Of a stretch of DNA of 64,000 nt, positions 8,182-15,916 are shown piece by piece. A model generated the notes under the pieces. It was not told the origin of the DNA and made no database searches. It saw nothing but the letters and a program-made list of their open reading frames with translations. Location: the NCBI RefSeq assembly GCF_900112065.1, contig NZ_FOKE01000001.1, positions 262,453 through 326,452 on the forward strand, given 5' to 3'. The stretch comes from Cohnella sp. OV330. Its GTDB lineage: Bacteria > Bacillota > Bacilli > Paenibacillales > Paenibacillaceae. The stretch's first letter is position 1. Every line of letters starts with the position of its first letter. The translations under genes were made by a program, and so were the position numbers.

Positions 8182-8895
8182 ATGTCAAGCAAGCTCGGCG
8201 AAGACGTCCTGTCCCTGCTCCAGCCCTCCCCCGGGGAGCGAATTCTCGACCTCGGCTGCGGAAACGGAGACTTGACAGCCCGAATCGCGGCTGCCGGGGC
8301 GGTCCCTACGGGCATCGATCTGTCTGCGGAATCGGTAGCGCGAGCGAGGGAAAGGCATCCGGGCCTTGATCTTCAAGAGGCGGACGCCAGCGGATATCGG
8401 ACGGATGTCCGTTATGACGCGGTCTTCTCCCATGCCGCGCTGCATTGGATCGGGAATGCCGAGGCGACGGCACGAACCGTGTGGCTGGCTCTTCGGGACG
8501 GAGGACGATTCGTAGCCGAGTTCGCGGGCAGCGGCAACATTGTCTCGCTAACCGATGCCATCGGAGTGGCGCTCTCGGCACGCGGCTATAAACCGGAAGG
8601 GCGAATTCCCTGGTACCTGCCGACGATCGGCGAATATGCCGGCCTGCTTGAGCGGACCGGATTTCGCGTGACATTCGCCCTGCACTTCGATCAGCCTTCT
8701 CAGCTCAAGGCGCCGGCGGGAATCAGGACGATGCTGGACAGCTTCGCGAGCTATTTTTTCGCCGATGTCGCGCCGGCGGAGCTCCATACGATCTATGATG
8801 ACATCGAGGATGCGCTTAGACCGCGCCTGTACCGGGACGGCCAATGGACGATCAATAAGAGTCGATTGCGCATCGCGGCCGTCAAGCGCACTTGA
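8182..8895 (+). CDS. Class I SAM-dependent methyltransferase
   Basis: The 237-residue product carries the SAM-binding motif I ILDLGCGNGDLT near residues 20-31, the acidic end of strand 2 (GIDLSAESVARAR), and motif II-like YDAVFSHAALHWI near 85-97. The FSHAALHW pattern and overall length resemble trans-aconitate/ubiquinone-type small-molecule methyltransferases. AAGGAGG before ATG 8182 supports the start. It lies 46 bp after the exporter and could be co-transcribed with it, which would fit self-protection by methylating a compound, but that link is only positional. Confidence 0.88.
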   Translation: MSSKLGEDVLSLLQPSPGERILDLGCGNGDLTARIAAAGAVPTGIDLSAESVARARERHPGLDLQEADASGYRTDVRYDAVFSHAALHWIGNAEATARTVWLALRDGGRFVAEFAGSGNIVSLTDAIGVALSARGYKPEGRIPWYLPTIGEYAGLLERTGFRVTFALHFDQPSQLKAPAGIRTMLDSFASYFFADVAPAELHTIYDDIEDALRPRLYRDGQWTINKSRLRIAAVKRT

Positions 8896-8968
8896 CCGAC
8901 AGTCTCTTGTCCTGCATTCACCGATCTTACGGCCTTGTCCGATAAAGGAAACGGGAGGGTGAACGTCC

Positions 8969-9145
8969 ATGGACATAGCGGCAATCTCGACAGGACTGGC
9001 GATGAACGATCTGCGGCAGCAAGCCGGCATCGCCGTTCTAGGCAAAGCGCTGGACACCGCGCGGCAGGACAGCCAAGCGATCGTACAAATGGCGCAAAGC
9101 ATCGCGCAGCCGCATCTGGGCGGCAACCTCGACGTACGCGTCTAG
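8969..9145 (+). CDS. yjfB: YjfB-family putative motility peptide
   Basis: A 58-codon frame starts at ATG 8969 after GGGAGGGTGA and encodes a small soluble protein beginning MDIAAISTGLAMNDLRQQAG and ending PHLGGNLDVRV. The conserved MDI start, the QQxGIAVL helix and the PHLGxxxDV(R/K) tail are typical of the Bacillus YjfB family, a SigD-regulon protein of unknown mechanism. It ends just before a strong terminator. No flagellar genes are near, as is common for this gene. Confidence 0.88.
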   Translation: MDIAAISTGLAMNDLRQQAGIAVLGKALDTARQDSQAIVQMAQSIAQPHLGGNLDVRV

Positions 9146-9169
9146 ATGCCGGCATCCCCGAAGCGAACG

Positions 9170-9226
9170 GCAGCGCAAAAAGCCGAATCGACCTTAAAAA
9201 AGGGCCGGTTCGGCTTTTTGCGCTGC
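9170..9226. terminator. Bidirectional terminator between convergent genes
   Basis: Arms GCAGCGCAAAAAGCCGAA and its complement enclose TTAAAAAAG; the T-run lies within the 3' arm on both strands. It serves the YjfB-like gene (plus) and the zinc-ribbon gene (minus). Confidence 0.88.
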
Positions 9227-9255
9227 CGCATATCGCGGAAGGGACGCCGGGCAGA

Positions 9256-9600
9256 CTACAGACGATCCAGCTCCCGCGCTTCGGCTTTGGACCGGCAGTT
9301 TTTGCATACCCCGATCGTACGGCCGCCCTCGTCGACATAAAAAGAAAGCCGCGCGGATCGCTCGCGGCACAAAGAGCAGGGGCGCGCCTGCTCCCCTGCC
9401 GCCGCTTCTCGCGGCTTGCCCGGCTCCTCTCGAGCCTTGCTTCCAGCCTCTCGCGACTTGTCCGTTCTGCGCTGGCGGGCAGCCCGAATCGGCACGACCT
9501 TCGCGCTGCGCGTTGCGGACGTTGTCCGTCGGCGCCGGACGAGCCAATATGCCGCTCCGACGCCTGCCAAGACCGCGCCCAGTACGATTCCGATCAGCAT
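9256..9600 (-). CDS. Small membrane-anchored zinc-ribbon protein, function unknown
   Basis: The 114-residue product has one N-terminal membrane helix (about 2-20), then a very basic linker (RRRRTT..., 21-75), then a four-cysteine cluster CSLC...CKNC (about 76-103) that looks like a zinc ribbon. AAAGGAG before ATG 9600 and a terminator just downstream support a real gene. The cysteine part probably sits in the cytoplasm, tethered to the membrane. I do not recognise the family and give no function. Confidence 0.72.
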   Translation of the reverse strand: MLIGIVLGAVLAGVGAAYWLVRRRRTTSATRSAKVVPIRAARQRRTDKSREAGSKAREEPGKPREAAAGEQARPCSLCRERSARLSFYVDEGGRTIGVCKNCRSKAEARELDRL

Positions 9601-9699
9601 GCGGTTCTCCTTTCATGTCCAAGGTAGGCCGATCCCGACGAGCTTAAGCTCAACCGATCGCCGAGAGCAAATCGTTCAGCGACTCGGACATCGACGAAT

Positions 9700-10083
9700 T
9701 TAGCTGTCTCTCGCTTCGGTCCCCAACGCCATCGGGTCGCGGACCGTCCGCTTAAAGCTCTCGCCCCAGTCCCGCATGGCGGAGATGATCGGGATCAGCG
9801 TCCGTCCGAACGAAGTCAACGAATATTCGACCTTGGGCGGCACCTGATTGTAAACCTCGCGGTGAACGACGCCGTCCTCCTCGAGCTCGCGCAGCTGAAG
9901 CGTGAGCATCCGCTGCGTGATCGTCGGGCAGATTCTGCGGAATTCGTTGAACCGCTTCGGGCCTTCCATCAGATGATAGAGCAGGACGCCCTTCCATTTC
10001 CCGCCGATCACGTCCAGCGTGAATTCGACCGGGCAGCCTTCCTCGTCCGGACAAAACCCGTATCCGCTCTTCCGATCCCGCAC
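9700..10083 (-). CDS. HxlR-family transcriptional regulator
   Basis: The 127-residue product shows the HxlR winged-helix layout: CPVEFTLDVIGGKWKGVLLYHL (about 17-38) including a cysteine just before the first helix, then RFNEFRRICPTITQRMLTLQLRELEEDGVV as the recognition helix and wing. In several family members the N-terminal cysteine senses electrophiles such as quinones or aldehydes. GTG 10083 is preceded by AAGGAG. It is 62 bp downstream of the alcohol dehydrogenase gene on the same strand, so the pair may form an autoregulated stress operon. Confidence 0.9.
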   Translation of the reverse strand: MRDRKSGYGFCPDEEGCPVEFTLDVIGGKWKGVLLYHLMEGPKRFNEFRRICPTITQRMLTLQLRELEEDGVVHREVYNQVPPKVEYSLTSFGRTLIPIISAMRDWGESFKRTVRDPMALGTEARDS

Positions 10084-10145
10084 GCCGATCCGCTCCTTCG
10101 TCGTTGTCTTTCTTATCTAAAGATCATAGCACTCATGCGCCGCGA

Positions 10146-11183
10146 TTAAAATCCTTCGAGTACGACCTTGCCTACCGTACGTCCCGTCTCCAGCATCGCA
10201 TGCGCCTTGCGCAGGTTGTCGGCGTTGATCGGGGAGAGCGTCTCGCTCGTCGTCGTGCGGATCGCGCCCGCGTCCACCAGGCGCGCCACCTCGCCAAGCA
10301 GCTTGTGCTGTTCGATCATGTCCGGCGTCTGGTAGGTGGAACGGGTGAACATCAGCTCCCAGACGAACGTCGCGCTCTTGTTCTTCAGCAGCGTCAAGTT
10401 AAGCAACTCGTCGGTCTCGACGATCGAGCAGATCTTGCCTTGCGGCGCGATCGCCTCCGCCATGTTCGCCCAGTGCTTTTCGGTGCTGTTCAGGCAGAGG
10501 ATGTAGTCGACCTGCTCGAGCCCGATCGCCTTCAGCTGCGGCACGAACGCCTCGAAGTGGTTGATCACATGGTCCGCGCCAAGCTCCCTTGCCCAGTCGG
10601 CGGACTCGCGGCGGGAGGCCGTGCCGACGACCTTTAGTCCCGCCAGCTTTGACAGCTGCGTCGCGATCGATCCGACGCCGCCGGCCGCGCCGATGATCAG
10701 GATCGTCTTGCCGGCGTTGGCGGCCGGATCCCGCGCTACGCCCAGCCGGTCGTACAAGCTCTCCCATGCCGTGATCGTCGTGAGCGGCAGCGCAGCCGCC
10801 TGCGCGAAGTCAAGCGAAGCCGGCTTCGCGCCGACGATCCGCTCGTCCACGAGGTGGAACTCGCTGTTGCCGCCCGGCCGCGTGATGCTGCCGGCATAAT
10901 ACACTTCATCGCCCGGTTGGAACAGGCTGACCTCGGGTCCGACCTGTTCGACCACGCCCGCCACGTCCCAGCCGAGAATTCGCGGCGCGGATTCCTCCCG
11001 GCTCTTGGGCGAGCGAACCTTGTAGTCGACGGGATTGACCGAGATCGCGCGCACCTTCACGAGCAGATCCCGCCCCGCCGGCGACGGCTTTTCGATCTCC
11101 ACGTCGATCAGGCTCTCTTGGTGATCGATCGGCAAATACTTGTACAAGCCCACGGCCTTCATCGTTTCTTTCGCATTCGTCAT
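10146..11183 (-). CDS. Zinc-type alcohol dehydrogenase/quinone oxidoreductase
   Basis: This 345-residue medium-chain dehydrogenase has the GroES-like N-domain (VRAISVNPVDYKVRS, GWDVAGVVEQVG) and the NADPH-binding site ILIIGAAGGVGSIATQL near 155-170. The family (zinc-binding alcohol dehydrogenase, TIGR02817-like) usually lacks the structural-zinc cysteines, and none are visible here, so reduction of quinones or alpha,beta-unsaturated carbonyls is more likely than alcohol oxidation. The HxlR regulator follows. A perfect palindrome 33 bp upstream of the start is a candidate operator. Confidence 0.88.
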   Translation of the reverse strand: MTNAKETMKAVGLYKYLPIDHQESLIDVEIEKPSPAGRDLLVKVRAISVNPVDYKVRSPKSREESAPRILGWDVAGVVEQVGPEVSLFQPGDEVYYAGSITRPGGNSEFHLVDERIVGAKPASLDFAQAAALPLTTITAWESLYDRLGVARDPAANAGKTILIIGAAGGVGSIATQLSKLAGLKVVGTASRRESADWARELGADHVINHFEAFVPQLKAIGLEQVDYILCLNSTEKHWANMAEAIAPQGKICSIVETDELLNLTLLKNKSATFVWELMFTRSTYQTPDMIEQHKLLGEVARLVDAGAIRTTTSETLSPINADNLRKAHAMLETGRTVGKVVLEGF

Positions 11184-11216
11184 GTCGGTTCGCTCCTTCG
11201 CGGTTGCCTTTGATTT

Positions 11217-11239
11217 GGCTTATATTCGCAATATAAGCC
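11217..11239. promoter_or_regulatory. Perfect 10-bp-arm palindrome, candidate HxlR operator
   Basis: Arms GGCTTATATT and AATATAAGCC flank CGC, immediately upstream of the dehydrogenase start at 11183. There is no T-run, and its position in the promoter region suggests protein binding. HxlR regulators bind such A/T-rich inverted repeats. Confidence 0.6.
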
Positions 11240-11295
11240 CTATACGACATCCGCGTAAGTACGCACATTTATGTAGGATAGGCACACGAATGGTA

Positions 11296-12225
11296 CTATC
11301 GGGCGCTATGATCCGAACCCGATGCCACGCCGGTTCCCCGCTCCGCCTTAGCGTCGGCGGGCAGCGCTTGACGGTATGTCTTCGGGCTCACGCCGTAGGC
11401 ATCCTTGAACACCCGGCTGAAATAGTGAGCCGCGCCGAATCCCGAGACCTCCGCGATGGCGCCGATCGAGGCGTCTGTCCGCCGGAGCAGGTCGAGCGCG
11501 CGAGAGAGACGAATCTCGGTCAGCCGGCCGACGATCGTCTTGCCGGTCAGCCGCTTGTACTTGCGGGCCAGATGGTTGTAGCTGACATGCAGGGCGTCGG
11601 CGAGCCTGCGGACATTCATTTTTTCCGCGCGCTCGTCGTTTAGGTAAACCTCGATCTTGCGGAGAAACGCGGTATCGGATTGATCGACTGCCGCCGGCGT
11701 GATCCGTCCTTCGGGATGGCGCACGGCGGCGATCGCCAGCAGAATCTGCACGAACGTAAGCTGAACGGACGCAAGCGAGTCCGCCTCCCGCGCCTCCTCG
11801 AACAGCCGCAGGATGCGCTCGCCCAGACCGTAGCGATCCGCGTAGCACCCGAGCTGCCACTGCCGCAACCCTTCGAGCGCGGCATAGACCGAGCCGGCTT
11901 CGCTTCCGCCGGACGTATCGGCCGGGGCGACCGTCCACCGCATGCAGACGCCCCGATGCGGAGACTGCGGCTCGTACTCGTGGCGGTGCTCGGCGCCTGC
12001 GGGGACGAGAAAGAACTCTCCCGGTCCGACGTTCATGAGCGGTCCCCCGAACCCCGTCTTCATGCTGCCTTCGTAGATGTAGTTGCACTCGAACCACGCA
12101 TGCGTATGAGGGGGGCACGAGCGGGCTCCCCAAGGCTGCTCCTCCAGCACCTCGATGATCTCGATGACGGCGTCGTTCACCCTGACGGTTCCGTACAGCT
12201 GATCCGGAAGTGGGCCGCGCGCCAT
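11296..12225 (-). CDS. AraC-family transcriptional regulator
   Basis: The 309-residue product has an N-terminal cupin-like sensor (about 15-100; HTHAWFECNYIYEG and VGPGEFFLVPAGAEHRHEYE) and a C-terminal AraC double helix-turn-helix (about 200-300; RLADALHVSYNHLARKYKRLTG and IGAIAEVSGFGAAHYFSRVFKD). It is divergent from the GH38 alpha-mannosidase, with starts 148 bp apart, so it probably senses a mannose-containing sugar and controls that gene. The start ATG 12225 follows GAGGAGGGG. Confidence 0.9.
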   Translation of the reverse strand: MARGPLPDQLYGTVRVNDAVIEIIEVLEEQPWGARSCPPHTHAWFECNYIYEGSMKTGFGGPLMNVGPGEFFLVPAGAEHRHEYEPQSPHRGVCMRWTVAPADTSGGSEAGSVYAALEGLRQWQLGCYADRYGLGERILRLFEEAREADSLASVQLTFVQILLAIAAVRHPEGRITPAAVDQSDTAFLRKIEVYLNDERAEKMNVRRLADALHVSYNHLARKYKRLTGKTIVGRLTEIRLSRALDLLRRTDASIGAIAEVSGFGAAHYFSRVFKDAYGVSPKTYRQALPADAKAERGTGVASGSDHSAR

Positions 12226-12373
12226 AGGCTCGTCCCCTCCTCGCAGTTTTTTCTATCATAGTAGCACAAGCGAACCGGTCATTTTAGTGTAAAAACGGGA
12301 TACTTCAATGAATTTACTTGGACGCGCTTCAAAATGAAAATAGAAAGGAAGAGAGACGAATCGGAAAGGATGC

Positions 12374-14881
12374 ATGGACTTGAAAAAGCTGCACCTCATC
12401 AGCAACGCGCACCTCGACCCGGTATGGCAGTGGGAGTGGGAGGAAGGCGCTGCGGCGGCGGTATCCACGTTCAGGGCGGCCGCGTCGTTTTGCAGGGAAT
12501 ACGACGGCTACGTATTTAATCACAATGAAGCGCTGCTGTACAAATGGATCGAGGAGTACGAACCGAGCTTGTTCGCGGAGATCCAAAGCCTCGTTCGTCT
12601 CGGCAAGTGGCACATCATGGGCGGATGGTACCTGCAGCCCGATTGCAACATGCCTTCGGGAGAATCGCTCGTCAGGCAGATTCTGCTCGGCAGGCAGTAC
12701 TTCAAGGAAAAATTCGGACAAGCGCCGACGACCTCGATCAACTTCGACTCCTTCGGGCATTCCAGGGGACTGGTGCAAATCATGCGCAAATCCGGCTACG
12801 ACGCTTATTTGTTCATGCGCCCCGAGCAGAAGACGGCCGGTCCCGCGGACGACTTCGTCTGGGTCGGCTTCGACGGCTCCGAGGTGCACGCGCATCAGAT
12901 CGCGGACGGGTACAACACGCTGCTCGGGCAAGCGCACAAAAAAGTGGCGAAATGGCTCGAGAAGTACGCGGACGACGGCGAGGATCGCCCTCGCCTGCTG
13001 CTGTGGGGCGTCGGCAATCATGGCGGCGGTCCCTCCCGTCTCGACCTCGACCGGATCGGCGAGATGATGGCTTCGGGTCCGGTCGAGATCGTGCATTCCA
13101 CGCCGGAAGCTTACTTCGCGGAACTGCGCGACGCAGCCGATCTTCCTCGTCATGCGGACGATCTCAATCCGCGCTTCGTCGGCTGCTACACGTCGATGAT
13201 CCGGATCAAGCAGAAGCACAGGCAGCTGGAAAGCCAGCTTTTCATGACCGAAAAAATGCACGCGACGGCCGCGGCTCAAGGGCTGCTGGCGTACCCGGCC
13301 CGCGAGCTCGGCGAAGCGTTCCACGACCTGATGGTCGGCGAATTCCACGACATCTTGCCGGGAAGCTCGATCCAGCCTGCGGAGGAAGCGTCGCTCAGGC
13401 TTATGGACCACGGCCTCGAGATCGCTTCGCGCCTGCGCGCCCGCGCGTTTTTCGCCCTGGCTGCCGGCCAGCCCCAAGCGGCGGCGGGCGAGTATCCGAT
13501 ACTCGTATACAATCCGCATCCCTACCCCGTGCGCGGCATTTTCGCCTGCGAGTTCATGCTGGAGGACCAGAACTGGACGGAGGAGTTCTCCATGCCGCTG
13601 GTTTACCGCAACGGCGCGCAGGTGCCGAGTCAGCCCGAAAAAGAGCATAGCGCCCTGAATCTGGACTGGCGCAAACGCGTCGTATTCGAAGCCGAGCTCG
13701 CGCCCTCGTCCATGAACAGGTTCGACTGCCGCATCGTCAAACTGCCAAAGAAGCCTAGAGCGCGCCTGGCCGAGCGCGACGGCGCGATCCGGTTCGAATC
13801 GGCGTCCCTGCAGATCGAGATCAATACCCGGACCGGACTGATCGACGCGTATGTCGCGGAGGGCGTATCTTACCTGCGTCCCGGCGCCTTCCTGCCGATC
13901 GTGGTCGCCGATAACGAGGATCCGTGGCGCATGGATACGGACCGGTTCGAGCCGGTCGTCGGACGGTTCGAGCTCATGAGCCCCGCCCGCGGCACGACCT
14001 TTTCCGGCGTCAAAGAAGAGGTGCTGCCGGCCGTGCGCGTGATCGAGGACGGCGAAGTGCGGACCGTCGTCGAAGCGCTGCTGGCTTACGGCGACTCCGC
14101 GGCCGTGCTCACCTACCTGCTGCCCAAAACGGGCACCGAGATCGAAGTGCAGGTCCGCCTTTATTGGCAGGAGAAGGACAAGCTGCTCAAGCTGTCGATC
14201 CCTACGGCGTTCGGGGACGGTTATGAATACCTGGGGCAAACGGCGTACGGCGTGCAGAGGCTGCCGCAAAACGGCGACGAGGCGGTCGCGCAAAAATGGA
14301 CGGCGATTGCGGAGCGGGCTGCCGACGGCCGGGCTGCCGACGGCCGGGCTGTCACGCTGATCAATGACGGCGTCTACGGCTCGGACGGCGGCGACGGCAC
14401 GCTTCGGCCGACGCTGGTTCGCGGCGCCGCTTACTGCGCGCACCCGATCGGCGATCGTCCGATCTTGCCGCAGGACCGATTCCTCCCCCGGATCGACCAG
14501 GGCGAGCGCACGTATACGTTCTGGCTGAACGCGGGCCAGCGCGAGGAGCGCCTGCTAGCGATCGAACGCGAAGCGCTCGCCTGGCACGAACGGCCTTATG
14601 CGCTGTCGTTCTTCCCGAGCGGAGCCGGCACGCTGCCTCACGGCGGCGTCGAGCTTGAAGGCGACCGCGCGGTGCTGACCGCCTTCAAGCAGGCGGAGGA
14701 CGGGGACGGCTATATCGTCCGGCTGTACGAACCGGCCGGCGCGCCGGGCTCGGCTCTGGTTCGCATCCCTTCGCTCGGCATCGAGGAACGCGTCGAGCTC
14801 GGAGCGTTCGAGATCAAGTCGTACAGGACGAATCCGACCGGCGGCGGATGGCGGGAATGCTCGCTGGCGGAGTCGGAGTAG
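12374..14881 (+). CDS. GH38 alpha-mannosidase
   Basis: The 835-residue enzyme starts with the GH38 zinc motif NAHLDPVW (ligands His13 and Asp15) and has the catalytic nucleophile Asp125 in NFDSFGHS. A further zinc-ligand motif FHDILPGSSI lies near residue 323. Helical middle and C-terminal beta domains follow, and the length is normal. It has no signal peptide, so it acts inside the cell on imported mannosides, with retention of configuration. ATG 12374 follows GGAAAGGA. AraC regulators lie on both sides. A 15-bp tandem duplication near residue 650 adds the loop ADGRAADGRA. Confidence 0.94.
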   Translation: MDLKKLHLISNAHLDPVWQWEWEEGAAAAVSTFRAAASFCREYDGYVFNHNEALLYKWIEEYEPSLFAEIQSLVRLGKWHIMGGWYLQPDCNMPSGESLVRQILLGRQYFKEKFGQAPTTSINFDSFGHSRGLVQIMRKSGYDAYLFMRPEQKTAGPADDFVWVGFDGSEVHAHQIADGYNTLLGQAHKKVAKWLEKYADDGEDRPRLLLWGVGNHGGGPSRLDLDRIGEMMASGPVEIVHSTPEAYFAELRDAADLPRHADDLNPRFVGCYTSMIRIKQKHRQLESQLFMTEKMHATAAAQGLLAYPARELGEAFHDLMVGEFHDILPGSSIQPAEEASLRLMDHGLEIASRLRARAFFALAAGQPQAAAGEYPILVYNPHPYPVRGIFACEFMLEDQNWTEEFSMPLVYRNGAQVPSQPEKEHSALNLDWRKRVVFEAELAPSSMNRFDCRIVKLPKKPRARLAERDGAIRFESASLQIEINTRTGLIDAYVAEGVSYLRPGAFLPIVVADNEDPWRMDTDRFEPVVGRFELMSPARGTTFSGVKEEVLPAVRVIEDGEVRTVVEALLAYGDSAAVLTYLLPKTGTEIEVQVRLYWQEKDKLLKLSIPTAFGDGYEYLGQTAYGVQRLPQNGDEAVAQKWTAIAERAADGRAADGRAVTLINDGVYGSDGGDGTLRPTLVRGAAYCAHPIGDRPILPQDRFLPRIDQGERTYTFWLNAGQREERLLAIEREALAWHERPYALSFFPSGAGTLPHGGVELEGDRAVLTAFKQAEDGDGYIVRLYEPAGAPGSALVRIPSLGIEERVELGAFEIKSYRTNPTGGGWRECSLAESE
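14316..14345 (+). repeat. 15-bp tandem duplication inside the GH38 gene
   Basis: GGGCTGCCGACGGCC occurs twice head to tail, with five bases of a third copy. It stays in frame and adds one five-residue unit in a surface-like loop. Probable slippage. Confidence 0.85.
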
Positions 14882-14911
14882 CGGCCGGACGCACGTTCGC
14901 CGCCAAGCGCA

Positions 14912-15775
14912 TCATCGTCCCGCCTCGCGGTACTGCCCGGGCGTGACGCCGACGGCGCTCTTGAACGCCTTCGTGAAGTAATGCACGTCGGAGAAGCCGC
15001 AATACTCGCTGACGACCTTGATCGGATAGCCGCTGCCGAGCAGCTCCTTGGCATGGTCGATGCGCATTCGAAGCAAGTATTGATACGGGGTCGTGCCGAA
15101 CGTCTCCGCGAACACGACATTGAAACGGGAGGGCGACAAGCCCGCCCGTTTCGCCATGTCCTTGACGGTGATCGGATCGGAAATATGGAGGGCGAAGTAC
15201 GAGGTCATCCAATTCAGCAGCGGCTTCGCATCGGTCGACGCCGATGGAGACGTCTTCATATACGCTCCGGCGAGGGACAAGTACCACTCGTAAGCGAGTT
15301 TATGCGCGGTTAGCGTACCGACGTAAGTCCCAAGCCGCCAGGCTTCGATCATCTTCATGACGAGATCGCGCATCCGCTGCGGATGGCTGAAGCTCAACTT
15401 CAGCGGCAGCTCGAACGCTTCGCTGTCGTTCAGCCTCGGCTGCATCAGCTCCGCGTAGGGCGCCATATCGATCTGCCCTGGCAGCGTGATGAAGCTCCGG
15501 TCTCGCTTCGGCCGATAGAAAAAATCGAGATGGACGTATGGATTGATCGTATCGTCGAGGCCGCGAATCGTGTGCACGTCGCCCGGCTGCAGCAGGCAGT
15601 GGTCTCCGGTTCGCAGCGTATGCGTGCGACCTCCCAGCTCGATCTCGAACGTGCCTTCTTGTACGTAAAAGATAATATAGTCCAGCAGACTTCGCTTGCC
15701 TAAAAGGAAAGGGCGCCGGATCGCATAATCGGCGTTGCGGATATAAGGCACCACATCGTACGCTTCGATCCTCAT
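14912..15775 (-). CDS. AraC-family transcriptional regulator
   Basis: The 287-residue product has an N-terminal cupin sensor (about 25-100, LQPGDVHTIRGLDD) and the AraC DNA-binding domain (about 185-283; VKDMAKRAGLSPSRFNVVFAETFG, then VVSEYCGFSDVHYFTKAFKSAVGVTPGQYR). It diverges from the GH116 glycosidase, with 141 bp between the starts, and its end faces the alpha-mannosidase. The natural target is the GH116 gene, possibly with the mannosidase. ATG 15775 follows GAGGGGGACGAGGG. Confidence 0.9.
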   Translation of the reverse strand: MRIEAYDVVPYIRNADYAIRRPFLLGKRSLLDYIIFYVQEGTFEIELGGRTHTLRTGDHCLLQPGDVHTIRGLDDTINPYVHLDFFYRPKRDRSFITLPGQIDMAPYAELMQPRLNDSEAFELPLKLSFSHPQRMRDLVMKMIEAWRLGTYVGTLTAHKLAYEWYLSLAGAYMKTSPSASTDAKPLLNWMTSYFALHISDPITVKDMAKRAGLSPSRFNVVFAETFGTTPYQYLLRMRIDHAKELLGSGYPIKVVSEYCGFSDVHYFTKAFKSAVGVTPGQYREAGR

Positions 15776-15816
15776 CCCTCGTCCCCCTCTTCAATTCAGT
15801 CGTTTTTTACCCTAAT

Positions 15817-15838
15817 ATCATTTGCATTTTACAATGAT
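15817..15838. promoter_or_regulatory. Inverted repeat in AraC/GH116 promoter region
   Basis: ATCATT and AATGAT are separated by 10 bp between the divergent regulator and glycosidase genes. This is a possible operator; arms this short could be chance. Confidence 0.3.
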
Positions 15839-15916
15839 CGCGACGCATTTCCCCTTTATTATTGTGGTTAGCAGCGCTGCATGGCAAGCATCTTCCATTT
15901 AAAGCGAGGGTCTGCG

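Noticed and set aside
12329..14443. 704-codon minus-strand frame opposite GH38
   Set aside because: The plus strand has an intact GH38 with catalytic residues; the antisense frame is Arg-rich and has no homology I recognise.
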